A stretch of DNA of 64,000 nt. Origin: Adiantum capillus-veneris. Its lineage: Eukaryota > Streptophyta > Polypodiopsida > Polypodiales > Pteridaceae. The position numbers and the translations under genes were made by a program. The notes under the pieces were generated by a model that saw nothing but the letters and a program-made list of their open reading frames with translations, was not told where the DNA came from and made no database searches. This document shows, piece by piece, positions 27,197 to 38,002 of the stretch; position 1 is the first letter of the stretch; every line of letters begins with the position of its first letter. The stretch spans positions 93,659,840 through 93,723,839 of the forward strand of contig CM043971.1 of NCBI GenBank assembly GCA_014529385.2, in the 5' to 3' direction.

Positions 27197-28272
27197 AGCT
27201 ATGCTTCATAGTGGTTTACTTTCCTGGGCAAAAATTCGGCAGAGTTTCCCCTGTAAACTGACCTCTGAACCAATATCAACCTGTCAAATGAACCAAGAAA
27301 TCTTCAGATTCTGCATAAATTTCGGCAGAGTCTCCTTTGTAAAATGGCTCTGGTGTACTAAAAAACAGACCAAAAAACAGCTCAAAAAACACTATCTCTC
27401 TGACACTGTAAGCTGCGGGTAAACCTGTCCTGCACCTGTACTGTCTCTCACTGTCTTGTCACTGTCCTGTAAGCATAGACTGCGACAATGCCTCAACGGC
27501 AGTAAAGCAAAGATGCAATCCCAATTGTCTAACTCACAATCAATACATCCTAGCTGCCTATCTAAGGGTGCTCGAGGGATCGCTCCAAGACCTGTATCAC
27601 CGAAAGGATCTCAACATTCGAGAATCCCCCAACTCAATAAAACCTCACTCGACCCTCAACAAAGGCTGCAGTAAATCTGACAGTACATAGACTTCCCACA
27701 AAGTCATACATCCACAAATTTCCCACTATATGCTGTAACCGCTGCAGCGGTTGTTTGCTGCGTGATTCACAGCCAGCAAACCCTCAACAAACATACATCA
27801 TCTCTGACAATAAATCCCATGTGGAAGTACCTGCAATGTCAGGATGAAATCTGGAATATCAAGCAGCGAACACAAGCTACCTGATGAACTAGTGGATGTC
27901 GCCTACAGTCTGTGTGTAGATGTGCCCATGTCGTATGTGACACGTCTCCAAGAACTGTGAGCCATCCTTCGATGTGTAGACAGCCACAAATCAGTACTGT
28001 GGGAGTGCCGATATCCTCAGCACCTGCAGTCGTAAGCCGAAACCCCAAATTTGCAAAGTCGGATTTGCACCCGCCGAGACCATGTAGTCGAAAATGGCCT
28101 GTGCAGAACTTTGTCGAAGCCGAACGATGGCCGAGATGACCTCAGAATGAAATTCTGAGAACATCGAGTCCCTCAGGCATGCCCACAGGATTTGGGACCG
28201 TGTCTTCGCCTGTCAAATCTCACTCCAATCTGAGCTGGTGACTCTACCTCCTGCAGTGCTGCCCCGAGCCTT
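27197..28272 (-). other. Cop-1 untranslated leader
   Basis: About 1.1 kb between primer site and gag with no long frame on the sense strand. Confidence 0.7.
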
Positions 28273-28291
28273 AATCTGAGCTCTGATACCA
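28273..28291 (-). other. Cop-1 primer-binding site (initiator tRNA-Met)
   Basis: Minus-strand TGGTATCAGAGCTCAGATT, complementary to the 3' end of initiator tRNA-Met, two bases from the LTR. Confidence 0.92.
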
Positions 28292-28293
28292 GT

Positions 28294-28485
28294 TGAAGGA
28301 GTACGAGCGGAAGTGTGACGCGAGAGAGAGTGCGAGAAGAAGAGCACGGCGATATGGTGAACTCGCTCTACTAAAATGTGTAGAGCATAGTGAGTTCTTA
28401 TTAGGTTTTAACAAAAGAATATGTGTACATACTTGACGGCCCGCCCACTTACCTGGGCGACCACATTGGGCTTTATACCCCAACA
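28294..28485 (-). repeat. Cop-1 LTR (5')
   Basis: 192 bp, differing from the other LTR at five sites by eye. It is followed by the CCTTC target duplication at 28486-28490. Confidence 0.93.
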
Positions 28486-28490
28486 CCTTC

Positions 28491-28575
28491 TTGTGGAGCA
28501 ACTTGATAATGCTTGTGTTGATTGGGATAGGGAAGACACAATGCTTCATGGATCCCTCTGAAAGGACAAGAGGGG
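28491..28575 (-). mobile_element. LINE remnant, continuation beyond Cop-1
   Basis: Minus-strand CVFPIPINTSIIKLLHKK continues without frame change into GPKDNISNW at 22935 once Cop-1 and one CCTTC are removed. The last 30-40 bases next to Cop-2 may instead belong to the gypsy LTR found at 32804. Confidence 0.75.
28571..28575. other. Target-site duplication of Cop-2 (left copy)
   Basis: AGGGG here and at 32804-32808. Confidence 0.8.
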
Positions 28576-28784
28576 TGAAGAGTGTGTGTGCATGGATGCG
28601 TGCGTGCGTGGTGCGGTGTGCATGCAGGAAGAAGATAACGAGAGTTAAAGAGTGTATGGGTGGAGTCAACCTCACAAATGAGGAGCTCCTTATTCTTGAT
28701 ATATGTACAAGAATAAGTGGTGTCAATGGGTGGGCGCCCGTCATCTGGGTGGTCGAGCAAGGCACATGCACCTGTACCCCAACA
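28576..28784 (-). repeat. Cop-2 LTR (3')
   Basis: Minus-strand TGTTGGGGTACAGGTGC...CTCTTCA. It resembles the Cop-1 LTR at its first bases only. Confidence 0.88.
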
Positions 28785-29052
28785 ACCTCCCACTTAAAGG
28801 CGAATGTGTTGATAAGGTGGTCCTACTATCTAAACTACTAATATGTACAAGAAAACTGGTGAGAGACTCTCTCAACCTACGTCCACTGGCTCTCTCAATC
28901 AATCTACATGCAGTCGTATCAGCTCTAGTGGTAGGTGAGCATGCGTACCCACGCTGGAGCCTGCATGTAAATCTTGCAAAAAACTCTGTATGGTCTACAA
29001 AACTCCACTATGCATCATACTAGTGTCACTCACCATACAACTGACAATCCCT

Positions 29053-29110
29053 GCTACAGATGCTCCCACTATAGTTGCTAGGTCGGGCCTCGACATTAAC
29101 AAGTCGAACA
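29053..29110 (-). pseudogene. Cop-2 RT end, remnant
   Basis: Minus-strand MSRPDLATIVGASVA corresponds to the TRPDIAYAVGVVS block near the end of copia RT. Several stops follow, and the sequence runs to the polypurine tract without an RNase H. Confidence 0.6.
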
Positions 29111-29703
29111 TCAGATGCCCCACGAAATCTGTGCAAACCTGGTTGTACTCACCTCCCTTGTGCTATCTACAAACACTACATCATTAGTACTACCCATCGC
29201 GTACGGATGTGTCAATGTCGACACTAGGATAGCTACGTCCCTCTCCCCAATAGGCAAAACTGTGCGTCCTGGCACCAACTCATTAGCCTCTAACATGAGC
29301 ATATCAAAGAACTCCATGTCTTTCATCTCTATCCGTATCTCTAGGGAGTAGACCTGCTCTACCTCTACCTGCACAGACTCTTGACAACACCTGTTGTGTC
29401 TCACTAGAGCACTGTCACTCTAATTCTGCCACTGCATAGTTCACCGACATGTCCTGCACAGCTAAATGCTTTATCTCCTGAGCATATTGGAGCTCACTCA
29501 CAAAGGAGACGCGTCTCGTCTCTCGCTCCTCATATGTCATGGTAGTAATGGAGACTATCCGTCTTGCACCTGAGAAACCTGCAGTGGGTATACAATGTAT
29601 GACCTAGCACCTGGCATAATGACTAGGCGACCCAACTTCATCTAGAAAGACTGCTCTCGAAGCACTACCTGACATCCATTTTCTCTCAGGCATCTCACTG
29701 AGA

Positions 29704-29943
29704 TCAAGCTCTGCGCATTCTCAGGAACATAACGCACATGTGTAAGCGTATAAGATGCACCACTGGGTGGTAATAGACATATACTCCTGCACCCTCTATG
29801 TCATACGTTGAAACATCAGCCAGATGAACACGACCATAACTCCCACTAGCAAATGTGTTGAACCAGTCACGACATGGTGTGGCATGAAATGCTGCAGACT
29901 CATTTAGCAGCCATCGGGAGCCAGTTCCATCTCTGTCAAACAT
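29704..29943 (-). pseudogene. Cop-2 protease remnant
   Basis: WLLNESAAFHATPCRDWFNTF aligns with the copia protease start WLLDSGASFHVTP, but the active Asp and Gly are replaced (NESA). It is followed by the VHLADVSTYDIEGAG block. A relative of the same lineage is at 34550-34780 on the other strand. Confidence 0.7.
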
Positions 29944-30260
29944 GTATCATGGGTGGAGGCTAGAAATAAGTGTGACATCACCATCACCGACATATGTGGC
30001 CGTCTCTCTAGTCTGTGTCATAATTATATGTGCGTCACACATCTATCTACGATGTTGTCTCATGCGTCTAAAACAACAACACCTAATGTTCCCTGTGTGT
30101 GACCACAATACCTCACGCTTGGAATATGCATCGATGTGAGAACATGAGAAAAAATCAAAGGAAACATGTAACCATTACGAGCATACCATAAATGCACTCC
30201 TGCGAGAGTGGGTACAAGAACACTAAACTTGTGTCCGATTGTCAAAGTGAGAGTAAACAT

Positions 30261-32580
30261 TCGATCACTGTCAAAATGGGAATAAATTGACCACTATACA
30301 ATCATGAAACCATGATCAAATTGCATCAAAATTGATGCTCACATGTGCATAAAACAAACTCCACAATCTGTGAACTCTCCAAGCACACAATCTGGGAAAA
30401 GCTGCTCAATTGAGCGTCAAGCGCATAACCATATACGCAAGTAGAGAGAAAACTAGCTCAAAACGCATCCCACAATAGAAACTATCTGCAAAAATCTACA
30501 GAAAATCTATGAAATATGTGACTGTCTGTTTGTAGCCACACAAGCATACGCAATCCTCACTCCCGCGACAGTGGGTACATAAACACTAAACTATGTCAAA
30601 ACTGACAGAACATGTCAAAGTGAGAGTAAACACTTGATCACTGCCAAAGTGGGAGCCAAACTTGACCAGTAAACCATCAGAGAGTAAGGTGCAAAGACGT
30701 GCAAAACATGGCCAGAATTTGGGAACAAACGAATAGAGTTCCCCCTCTATTTTGAGCAAAATCTCAAAAAATCTCACCAAAAAACAGACAGTGTCTTAGT
30801 AAAAAGATCCACAAATGGCATACATGCACTGCCAAACCTTGGTAAACTGGCTACTCCTGAACGAGCAGCTCTATGGACCTATACCCATCCAAAAACATTG
30901 TAAACATGTGAACCTGGTACCTGCGAGCTATAGCTAGCTCAAATTGTATGTGCAATTGCATACATAGCATGAAACTACACAAACTGTGCAAAAAATGGCT
31001 CTCTGGAATGCTCGACACAATCATACATAATCTGCAATGCAAGAAAAGTGCAAACTGCGAGCAAAATCGTCGAGAAACTGGCACACTATGTCATCGATCG
31101 ATAAGCATGCCAATCGAAAACCAACTGCAACCAACTGCATGTGGTCGCAATCAACATGCGAGAGCCGCATTCACGGGAAAATATGCTCCAAAATGGACCG
31201 TCAGAGCCGCTATGTGTTGGTATGTGCCATCGAAAGTTGTAAACTGAAGAATTGTTGAAGCCGAAATGGCCGAGTCAAAACCGGGATGTTGGGGGGAATT
31301 GTCGAAGCCAAACCGCTCCGGAATGGGTATTGGGGGGGGAGTTGCTGGCAAAGCTATGCTAGAGCGGAGCCAAATCGCTCTCGCTCGCTCGAAGCCAAGA
31401 AAAACCTGCCTTTCACTGCTAAACGAAAGTGATTGCCAATGTTGTAGTCACCGCAAATTGCTGAGTTGCCAATGCCAAGGAGAAAATTGCCAAAATCGAT
31501 GTCGAAACCGATGTCGAGCCGCCAAAAGCTAAAGCCAAAAAGAACACATGGGTTGTAGCCCAAGATGAAAGGGAAAATTGCCATAGCAAAAATCCGGTTG
31601 ATGCGGCAGTAACACTCGGGCTTACTCGCCCATCTTGCACACGTTGTTTGTATGTCTGTGTGCACCCACACCGAGAGCGTACGCGCTCGCTCTCTTTGAG
31701 GCAACCAAGAGAGTCAAAACTCGCACTCTTACGCTATTGTTCCATCTTGGATGCTGACTTCCTAACTCTTTTAGATGAGTTTGTGTGTGTGTGTGTGTGT
31801 GGGAACACACTCTTACACACACACACTTTAAAAAAATTAGTTCAATTCTTTCTTTCTTTGTCTAGCTCTCTGTCAACTTTGCTTGCTTTTGAAAGCTGTT
31901 GAAATTCCCTACGTTTTGATTTTTTTTCTAATTTCCTGTGAGATCCTTGCTACTGTCCCAGTGTTGCTTCTTGTGAGCTTCAATTGGGAGTGTTTGTACA
32001 CACAGTCCTGAGCTCCCAGGCTCTGCTCTCTACACCAAGCAGTTGCACACTACCCAGTGCTCTATACCTGAGAGCTCTGCAAATGCCTAGTGCTGCATTC
32101 TCTGCACACGTTGCTCGGCTATTGAAGCTCGATCTTACAATCTTTCGACTCGTCCTGTAGATTTAGCTGCAAATGCTTCAACTTTGTCAATGCTCACAAG
32201 TTTTTTCAATTTTGCAAGCATCCATTGCTTATGGTTGACTCCAAGCACTCAATGCTCTGCAAAATCCAAGCTACAAATTCCCCCAATTTGCCTTGCTCAT
32301 CCCCTCGTTTTGTTGAGGCCTACTTTGCCCTTGATTCTCTTGCATTCAAGCTCAAGAGCTCTGTTTTTTGCAGATCTACCTAGATTCTTTCCTTCAAATC
32401 TCTGTAGATTCCCCGCACCCGAGAGAGGCTGCACACACCGTGTGCTCCAAGATCCACCTAATCTCCTTCAATCCGTGCCAGATCTAATGAGGCCAAGCTT
32501 AAGCTACCATAGCTTAGCTCCGTGCTTCTGTCTCACTAGGAAGCCATCGTGCACGTGCCAATCGCCATTGCCGCCACCAA
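30261..32580 (-). other. Cop-2 leader and decayed gag region
   Basis: No long sense frame. A short GT tract lies at about 31783-31801. By position it should contain leader and gag, but I recognise neither. Confidence 0.5.
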
Positions 32581-32595
32581 GGCTCTGCTACCAGT

Positions 32596-32803
32596 TGAAT
32601 AGTGCATGTGCACGGATGCATGCGTGGGTGGTGTTGTGTGCATGCAGGAAGGAGAGAAGGAGAGGGAGAGAATGTGTGGGTGGAGTCAACCTCACAAATG
32701 AGGAGCTCTTTTTCTTGATATATGTACAAGAATAAGTGGTGTCAGTGGACGGGCGCCCACCGTCTGGGTGATCGAGCAAGGAACATGCACCTGTACCCCA
32801 ATA
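32596..32803 (-). repeat. Cop-2 LTR (5')
   Basis: Ends CCCCAATA, where the other copy ends CCCCAACA; many further substitutions. AGGGG follows. Confidence 0.88.
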
Positions 32804-32997
32804 AGGGGTTCCTTCATTTCTCCTCCAAACCATCTCCTTATATAGGATTAGGCCCTGCTCATCCTTAGGGGCATGCCCCCTCTCAGGTCTTACCCTTGTT
32901 CCTTCATTTCTCCTCTAAACCATCTCCTTATATAGGATTAGGCCCTGCTCATCCTTAGGGACATGCCCCCTCTCAGGTCTTATCTTGTCCTGATATT
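32804..32997 (-). repeat. Gyp-C LTR fragment with duplicated TATA region
   Basis: A 90-bp unit (32809-32898) is repeated at 32899-32986 with few changes. Each unit on the minus strand carries CCTATATAAGG, a good TATA box, followed by GAGATGGTTT. It lies where the 3' LTR of the adjoining gypsy remnant should be, after a purine tract (minus-strand CAAAGGGGAGTAATA). Cop-2 is inserted at its outer end. Confidence 0.7.
32838..32848 (-). promoter_or_regulatory. TATA box of the Gyp-C LTR
   Basis: Minus-strand CCTATATAAGG; a second copy is 90 bases further right because of the tandem duplication. Confidence 0.5.
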
Positions 32998-33960
32998 ACT
33001 CCCCTTTGGAGAATATTTTTCACCCTGGAAAACCCAGAGAACAAAAGCATGAAACCGCTTTTGAAGCACACTAATGTTCTCCCAAGTGGCAGCCTCGTTA
33101 GGTCCATCTTTTCATTTAACCAAGACTTGTTGACAAACATGACTAAGTGTTCGCAATTGATGTTGATCCAAAATCCATTCTGGTTCATGAGATTGAGCGA
33201 GTGGCTCAATCATTTCAAATAGAATGTATGTGTCAATGATATCAACAGCATTTCCTAACCATTTTCATAGACATCTGACATGAAAACATGGTGAACTATT
33301 GAATGTGCTGGTAAAGCTAGTTTATAAGCATACTTACCAATGTTCTTAAGAATCTAAAATGGACCACATTACCTAGGTGAAACTTTAGGTGTGAGCCCAA
33401 TTTTTAAACTATTTGAATGCTCAAGAACCTTGACAAATACCCATTCTCCCTCTGCAAAGGAGACATGCCGGCAATTCTCATCTGCTAGAGATCCTTAGCT
33501 TGTTTAACATTGCTCTCAGCTAGCTTAAGTATATCAAAATGTTCTTATAAAAAATTCTTAGCCAAATTCAATATGTTCATTGGCTAAACCAATAGCCATT
33601 GCAGATAGAGGTTGATAGTCGTGCATGAGTATAAAGGGACTAAACCCAATGGAAACATGTTTTGAATTGTTATAAGAAAATTTCAAAATCAATAGATGGT
33701 CCTCTCAATCTGTCTATTTTTTACTAACATAAGCTCGTAGCATATCTTTCAATACCTGATTGACATATGCAGTTTGCCCATCTATCAATTGTACTCAAAT
33801 TAAGAGTAGTGTCAAGTTTACAGAACACTGCTCTCCAAAAATGAACTTCAAATTTTTTTATCTCGACCACATAGTTCTTGTTACTCTTGATAGTGGTTGA
33901 GTTTTGACTCCCACTTTTACACAGATTGTGTATGATACGGTTTTCAGGCACATTGTTCAT
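32998..33960 (-). pseudogene. Gyp-C: decayed chromovirus 3' end (integrase tail and chromodomain)
   Basis: Clearly related to the Gyp-A family at 1140-2010 but much more diverged. HFWRAVFCKLDTTLNLSTI (near 33830) matches the integrase core, then the tail and a chromodomain-like stretch (WILDQHQLRT, ATWENISVLQKRF) lead to a purine tract. Many stops and indels. It ends near 33960 where copia-like sequence of the other strand begins. Confidence 0.75.
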
Positions 33961-34242
33961 TCATTGACACATTTTAGCAGAAGTCACTCACATATGTATG
34001 TCATTTGTGGCGCCGTTGAGTGATACTCCGACTAGAGCGGTTTGGCTCTATGTATGACTTTGTGAGGTGATTTCGGACGAGTACATTCTTGGATTGGCCA
34101 TTTGGGCATTTTTTGTTGCCTCCATTGCGATTTGCTGTTGAGTTTTTGCTCTAGTTACAGAGGAGACTCTGTTGAAATTTTGCCAGACATGTATGCCTAT
34201 TGCAGAGGCTAGTGAACTTGATCGTTCACTCACCTTCTTTGC
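33961..34242. other. Unassigned junction region
   Basis: Between Gyp-C and the Cop-3 knuckle. Probably decayed gag of Cop-3; no clear motif. Confidence 0.35.
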
Positions 34243-35188
34243 TTGAGACAATGGTTTTCTCTCCAGTGGGAGAGTCTTGTGATCTCAAGCATTGTTTGCC
34301 ATAGTTTTGGCATGGATATGGAGACGCTTCACGTTAGAGGTCATTCTCGCTCACGATCGCGACTGACATGTTGGCAGTGCAGCCATGATGGGCATATTAG
34401 GCGTAATTGCTTCAGTATGAGGCAGCAAAAGAGGAAGATGCATGGTGCAACTATGAGGATAGATGCTAGAGAGTATGCATGTGACGGGCATGTCACTTTT
34501 GAGTAGCTTGCCTTCATACTACTTTATATCTTGGGATAGCACATTATCTACGCGTTTTCTACTAGACGAGCATGTAGTTTTTCACGTGATGCCACGTCAT
34601 GATTTGTTTTTCTCTTTCTCTAGTGGGAGACTTGATTGTGTGCAATTTGCTGATGGTTCAGCATATGACATAGAGGGTGCTGGAGATGTATGCATGTCCT
34701 TACCTAGTGGTGCATTGCTTACGCTACGAGATGTACGTTATGTACCAAGCCTCAGCCAAAGTCTCATTTCAGTGTGTTAGTTGCAGAGTAGTGGACATTG
34801 TGTACTACTTGGAGAGTGATCATTTTAGATGCATAGGGGATCACTGGTGATAGCTAGAGGTGCTAGGAGTGGTCTGGTATTTCTGACACACAAGGCGGTG
34901 TAGTCTCTGTGTATTTGCACCCTTGTTTGGAGCGAGGGACGAGACGTGTCTCTTTTGTGGATGTGCTGCATGGAGAGAAGGTTGTGCGTTTGCCTTGTGG
35001 TGACATTAACGCAAATAGTGGTATCTCAGGGGATGCACATCTTTGTCAGTCATCAGTTGAGCCAGAGACCGATGCATTATTCTATGATGCCTCTGATACG
35101 GTTGAGGGTGATAGTGTCCTTCAGACAGCTGTGTGTGATTGCAGTGGTGTTGATTTTTTGGTTTTGCAGTCATTCTCAGCAGATATGC
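34243..35188 (+). pseudogene. Cop-3: copia gag end and protease fragment
   Basis: Contains a CCHC knuckle CWQCSHDGHIRRNC (near 34365-34410) and then a protease region: FLLDEHVVFHVMPRHDLFF in place of LLDSGASFHVTP, and CVQFADGSAYDIEGAGDV. The block TLRDVRYVPSLSQSLISV follows, as in copia. Frames 34243-34506, 34463-34780 and 34909 onward are in different registers or split by stops. It is cut at 35188 by an LTR of the TRG-1 family. Confidence 0.75.
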
Positions 35189-35348
35189 TGACGAGCGCAA
35201 AGCGCGACACAAACCCCGATGGCCTCGAAATGCCAGGAGCCGATGCACGCCGAGCCAACCACGGTGAAGCGAACAAGGGGCACCACCTAGCTTTGAGCGG
35301 CTAGGATGCGGACAACGATGATTGGAGATATCACAAACTCTAGACACT

Positions 35349-35424
<76 letters not shown>

Positions 35425-36586
35425 GCAGGTGATGAAAACCCTCAGGGTGTGAGGGAAAACTATTTACTTACAATATTTACAGCAACCTTATTCCGACGAG
35501 GTGGCAATCATGGTGATAGAGAGATAGAGGGAGAGATAGTGAGCCTAATAGTGCGTTCTCTAGAGGTGACTCATAGACATGAGGATTTCTACTAGTGTGA
35601 GTGTGTGTGTGGCGACCATTGGAGTCCAGGTGTAGACATGGCTTCTTCACGTAGTGCTCATTCCCACAATGCTACACTAAATTCCCTCTCTCGTGATGCA
35701 AGTATTGCCAATCCCTCCCACCAAAATACTACCAAGTTCTCACCTCTGATGAAATTGCCGCCCCCCCTGATAGTGATCTCTCAGTGCCTTTTTATAGGTG
35801 CTGGCTCCTTTAGGTTTAGGGCAGTCTGATTAGATTAAGGGTTCTAATCAGGGGAGACAAAGCAAGGCGGTGGGTCCTGGACGGTTGACCCTTGCTTTGT
35901 CTTGGGGAATATTATAAAGAAAAACTCCTAGGTGGGCCTTTGTGGACATCACCTAGAGAGAGGTGATAATTTACAAATTAGGATTTTTACGAGATTTGGT
36001 TTGAAAACTGGGAAAAATGATGACAACCTATGGATTTCACTGAAGAGGGCGTGGTGGATGCAATGCCGGTGAACGACAGCCTTAGTTGGTGGGTCGGTGT
36101 AGCACCTTCATCATTTTCGGGGTCGGCTGGGACATTCCTTCGACGACTTTTCTTGTTTCGGTGTCGGCGGCACGCGACTTGGCCGTCTTTCTTCTCTTTG
36201 GCGTCGATGTCGATTCCTTCGTGTTTTCCTATTTTCTTCGATGTGTGCGTGTATGTGTGCTGTGTTTTTTTCAGAATATGTGCGTGCATGTGTGGGGTAG
36301 TGTGTGTATGTGTTTATGTGTTTATAGGGGGGTGTATGTGTGTATACGTGTGTGGGTGTATATGGCAAGGGTGTGTGTGGGAACGGGGGTGTAAGTTATT
36401 TATATATATATATTTTTATTATTATTATTATTTTTCGGTGCCTGGTGCACAGAGAGAGGGAGGACGAGAATGGGGGAGAGAGAGGCAGCTGGTGCTGTAT
36501 GGGGGGGAGGGGAGGGTGTGTGTGTAGTGAGTGTGTGTGTGTGTGTGTGTAGTTAGAGAGAGAGAGAGAGATAGATAGATAGATAG
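35189..36586 (-). repeat. TRG-1-family LTR, truncated copy
   Basis: TGACGAGCGCAAAGCG... is a diverged version of the TRG-1 LTR with the same landmarks in order: the GGGGCACCACCTAGCTTTGA block, a GA tract (35356-35419), the cattle of GT-rich words, and a TATATA stretch near 36400. It lacks the second half of the LTR and ends in GA and GATA repeats (36552-36586) against a LINE 3' end. No interior or second LTR is present, so it is a solo or broken LTR. Confidence 0.8.
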
Positions 36587-36910
36587 ATTTTATTATCGTC
36601 CTCGGAGGTCAAATATGACCTATGGGACCAAAGTTACATATGATGTAGTATGTGTATGGCTGATGAGTGACTCTCGATGCTCCAAAATTGTAGTGATGAG
36701 AGTCGCAATGGAGAGCCCACACTTTGGCTGGGAGAGGAAAGTGTGTAGGTCTAAGTTATGGCTGAAAATGTGAGAGAAGCAACTTCGGATGTGATCAAAA
36801 GCTGAGCACTCTAGTAGTGTGTGGTACTTAGACTCTCGAACTTGCAATGAGCATAATGTGCACAATCAATTTACTCTTCTCCATTGCCCCAACGCCCTAT
36901 TTAGATAATT
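36587..36910 (-). mobile_element. LINE 3' fragment with zinc-binding domain
   Basis: Minus-strand frame 36865-36620 begins MCTLCSLQVRESKYHTLLECSAFDHI in content, the CX2C...H...C zinc module found after the RT in plant L1-type LINEs. The 3' end runs into AATAAAATCTATC repeats, which resemble a LINE tail. It is cut at 36910 by the Gyp-B1 LTR. Confidence 0.65.
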
Positions 36911-37643
36911 CAAGTAATTTATCATTGGACCCCTTTGAAGTCTAGCCAATAGGCTTCAAGCAAGACATGAAGGTAACATGGGTAGGGACCTGACATGTGT
37001 CCTTGCTGCCTCTTCAAGTTGGGGCTTCCCTTGTGTGTGTGAGTGGGTGTTCTCTCTCTAGCCCCTAGGAAAAGGGCTCGCCCCCCCTCTTGTAGGAATG
37101 CTTTTGCCTTTAGGTGATCAAGCACCTTACTCACCAAGCATGACAAAGCACTTGAACTAGGGGGTGTTCCCACAAGCATCTTAGGCAAGCTTCTCAAGGC
37201 ACCTCAAGTACCTTAATCATGCAGCAAGTCAAGCACCTCAAGCATGGAGCCAGTCAAGCACCTCAAGCATCTTAATCAAGCACCTCAATCATGACAAACA
37301 CCTCAAGCACGACAAGCACCTCAAGCAGGACAAGCACCTCGAGCTTGGGCCGGGTTCCCACCTCAAGCTCAGCCCTAGCTTACCTAAGGTCAAAGGACTT
37401 TTACACACATTTATTGGAGGTCTTCAATGAAGCTAACCCTAAGGTCTTATGCTCCATTGGTTAGCCTTGCTCTTTGATAGACCATCTCCCTTTTGGGCCC
37501 CTTTACCATTGGCCCCGTGTTGAGATAGATCTATAAGCACATATCTATATCTTAACACTTGTTCCCGTTTATTCTCCCACATTAAGTGATCAATTTAATA
37601 TGAGAAAATCATTTGGGTTGGTTAGATATTAGATTTTATGACA
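36911..37643 (-). repeat. Gyp-B1 3' LTR, end truncated
   Basis: Starts TGTCATAAAATC on the minus strand. It contains a minisatellite of CAAGCACCTCAAGCA-type words (about 37200-37350). The sequence beyond CAAGTAATTT, present in the other LTR to the terminal TTCCATTACA, is replaced by LINE sequence. Confidence 0.88.
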
Positions 37644-37662
37644 TTACCTCTCTCTTGAAATC
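37644..37662 (-). other. Gyp-B1 polypurine tract
   Basis: Minus-strand GATTTCAAGAGAGAGGTAA directly before the TG of the 3' LTR; the same tract is at 50306-50324 in Gyp-B2. Confidence 0.85.
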
Positions 37663-38002
37663 ATAGTCGTCCTCGACTATGAGGTAGAAGAGATAAAGTC
37701 TTAGTCATTAGTCAATCGTACTTAGCGGGTAAAGGATCCCTTTTTACCCTACAACATCTTTCCAAGATGGATGACTAATCCATTTGGTGCTTGGGAGACA
37801 TAGCTGCCGCAAGCATGTCTGCTCTTTAGTCCATTTCATTCTCCCAAAGTAGAGTGACAAATTCTACTTGGTGTTTGAGAGACGTCGTCATCACAAACAT
37901 GATTCTAAGCATGCATACTAGTTAAATTTGTGCACAATTAAAAAGAGGACTAGTCATATAAGACAAAAACATGAGTCATTTAAAAGAAATTTGTACATTT
38001 GC

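Larger units (their letters stand above)
22936..28485 (-). mobile_element. Cop-1: Ty1/copia element, nearly complete, inserted in the LINE
   Basis: 5550 bp with 192-bp LTRs (22936-23127 and 28294-28485) that differ at five positions by eye, a CCTTC target duplication, an initiator-Met primer site and a polypurine tract. The domain order is gag, protease, integrase, RT, RNase H, as in copia. One long frame would cover everything if not for a TGA at 25913, a TAG at 24419, a TAG near 24374, a frameshift near 24110-24150 and a TGA at 23784. The element is recent but dead. Confidence 0.95.
28576..32803 (-). mobile_element. Cop-2: old, internally deleted Ty1/copia element
   Basis: 4228 bp between roughly 208-bp LTRs (28576-28784 and 32596-32803) that differ at about one position in eight by eye, with an AGGGG target duplication. 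The primer site reads TGGTAGCAGAGCC (32581-32593 complement), a changed initiator-Met site. The polypurine tract TTTAAGTGGGAGGT is at 28785-28798. Only traces of protease and of the end of RT remain, so most of pol has been lost. Confidence 0.88.
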
